DNA of 64,000 nucleotides from Mycolicibacterium neoaurum VKM Ac-1815D (GTDB taxonomy: Bacteria; Actinomycetota; Actinomycetes; Mycobacteriales; Mycobacteriaceae): contig NC_023036.2 in NCBI RefSeq assembly GCF_000317305.3, forward strand, positions 1,116,001-1,180,000, given 5' to 3'. Both the position numbers and the translations under genes were made by a program. Below, piece by piece: positions 63,714 through 64,000 of this stretch; position 1 is the first letter of the stretch; the number at the start of each line of letters is the position of its first letter. A model generated the notes under the pieces. The model was not told the DNA's origin, searched no databases, and worked only from the letters and a program-made list of their open reading frames with translations.

Positions 63714-64000
63714 ATGACGGAAAACAAGAACGTCCTCGACAATGTGCTGAACTGGCTGCACCAGGGTTATCCCGAGGGTGTCCCACCGACCGATTACTTC
63801 GCGCTGCTCGCACTGCTCAAGCGCTCGCTGAGCGAAGACGAGGTCGTGGCTGCGGCCAAGTCGGTGCTGCGCTCCAGTGACGGCATCAGCCCGGTGACCG
63901 AGGCCGAGATCAGCGGAGCCATCCAGCTCGTCACCGACAAGGAACCGAACCCCGAAGAGATGCATCAGGTTGCCTCGCGGCTGGCCTCGGTGGGCTGGCC
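63714..64000 (+). CDS. DUF3349 protein, second copy (3' end outside the window)
   Basis: The first 95 codons are visible; the gene continues beyond the window. HQGYPEGVPPTDYFALLALL near the N-terminus matches the AGYPEGVPGPDRVPLMALL of the DUF3349 gene at 61618-61950, so the two are paralogues. It is encoded seven bases after the small membrane protein of the pit operon. Function is unknown. Confidence 0.85.
   Translation, partial: MTENKNVLDNVLNWLHQGYPEGVPPTDYFALLALLKRSLSEDEVVAAAKSVLRSSDGISPVTEAEISGAIQLVTDKEPNPEEMHQVASRLASVGW

Overview
The window is high-GC mycobacterial chromosome, most likely from a rapidly growing Mycolicibacterium-type species (the species cannot be named from this alone). 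The evidence is gene content and order: hbhA, murB, an lprQ-type L,D-transpeptidase, mshA, gpmA, senX3-regX3, ppx, proC, bS22, hadD, hemACDB, hemL, the ResA/CcdA/ResB/CcsA set, menA, mtnP, menE and pit follow the order of the Mycobacterium tuberculosis Rv0475-Rv0545c segment as I remember it. Several genes of that segment are missing here (deoC, cmaA2, mmpS2/mmpL2, fabH, PE_PGRS), and several are inserted.

Layout. 1-6.6 kb: end of hbhA, small envelope proteins, a nitrilase-fold hydrolase, a methyltransferase, murB and an L,D-transpeptidase lipoprotein. 7.3-10.7 kb: a poly-cysteine leader peptide, a ROK regulator, mshA (mycothiol) and a YbjN protein. 10.7-13.5 kb: gpmA and the phosphate two-component system senX3-regX3, with a partial duplication of the regX3 start between the two genes. 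13.5-18.9 kb: a cysteine-cluster protein, exopolyphosphatase, membrane and metabolic genes, and proC behind a perfect palindrome. 19-24.4 kb: an excisionase-like DNA-binding protein, ribosomal protein bS22, an epimerase, an acyltransferase, an inserted DUF559-type gene flanked by inverted repeats, hadD and a HAD phosphatase. 24.4-30.9 kb: the hemA-hemC-hemD-hemB haem operon and four small membrane proteins. 30.9-35.4 kb: accessory genes (13E12 protein, MpaB-like oxygenase with TetR, PPOX protein, a frameshifted nitroreductase). 35.4-42.3 kb: hemL, a phosphatase, cytochrome c maturation system II and a MinD-like ATPase. 42.3-49.6 kb: an S9 peptidase and MerR regulator, menA, mtnP and an epimerase. 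49.7-54.5 kb: a compact operon of two transferases, a methyltransferase, a membrane molybdopterin oxidoreductase and a membrane protein, convergent with a large membrane protein. 54.5-64 kb: nitronate monooxygenase-type enzyme, adenylate cyclase, cutinase, PhoU-like protein, AzlCD, GNAT, PPOX, menE, two DUF3349 paralogues and pit.

Links between genes. Haem synthesis (hemACDB, hemL) lies in the same segment as the cytochrome c assembly genes that use haem, and menA/menE supply menaquinone. The SenX3-RegX3 system shares the segment with ppx, pit and a PhoU-like protein, and PhoB-type direct repeats lie before both senX3 and pit. Many genes overlap their neighbour by four bases (ATGA/GTGA). A large share of transcription-unit starts have a TANNNT-like hexamer six to eight bases before the start codon, as expected for leaderless mycobacterial mRNAs; I used this to choose starts. 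No tRNA, rRNA, CRISPR array, insertion sequence or prophage was recognised. No gene-free stretch exceeds about 300 bases; the longest is 32537-32794, which seems to hold only two outward promoters.
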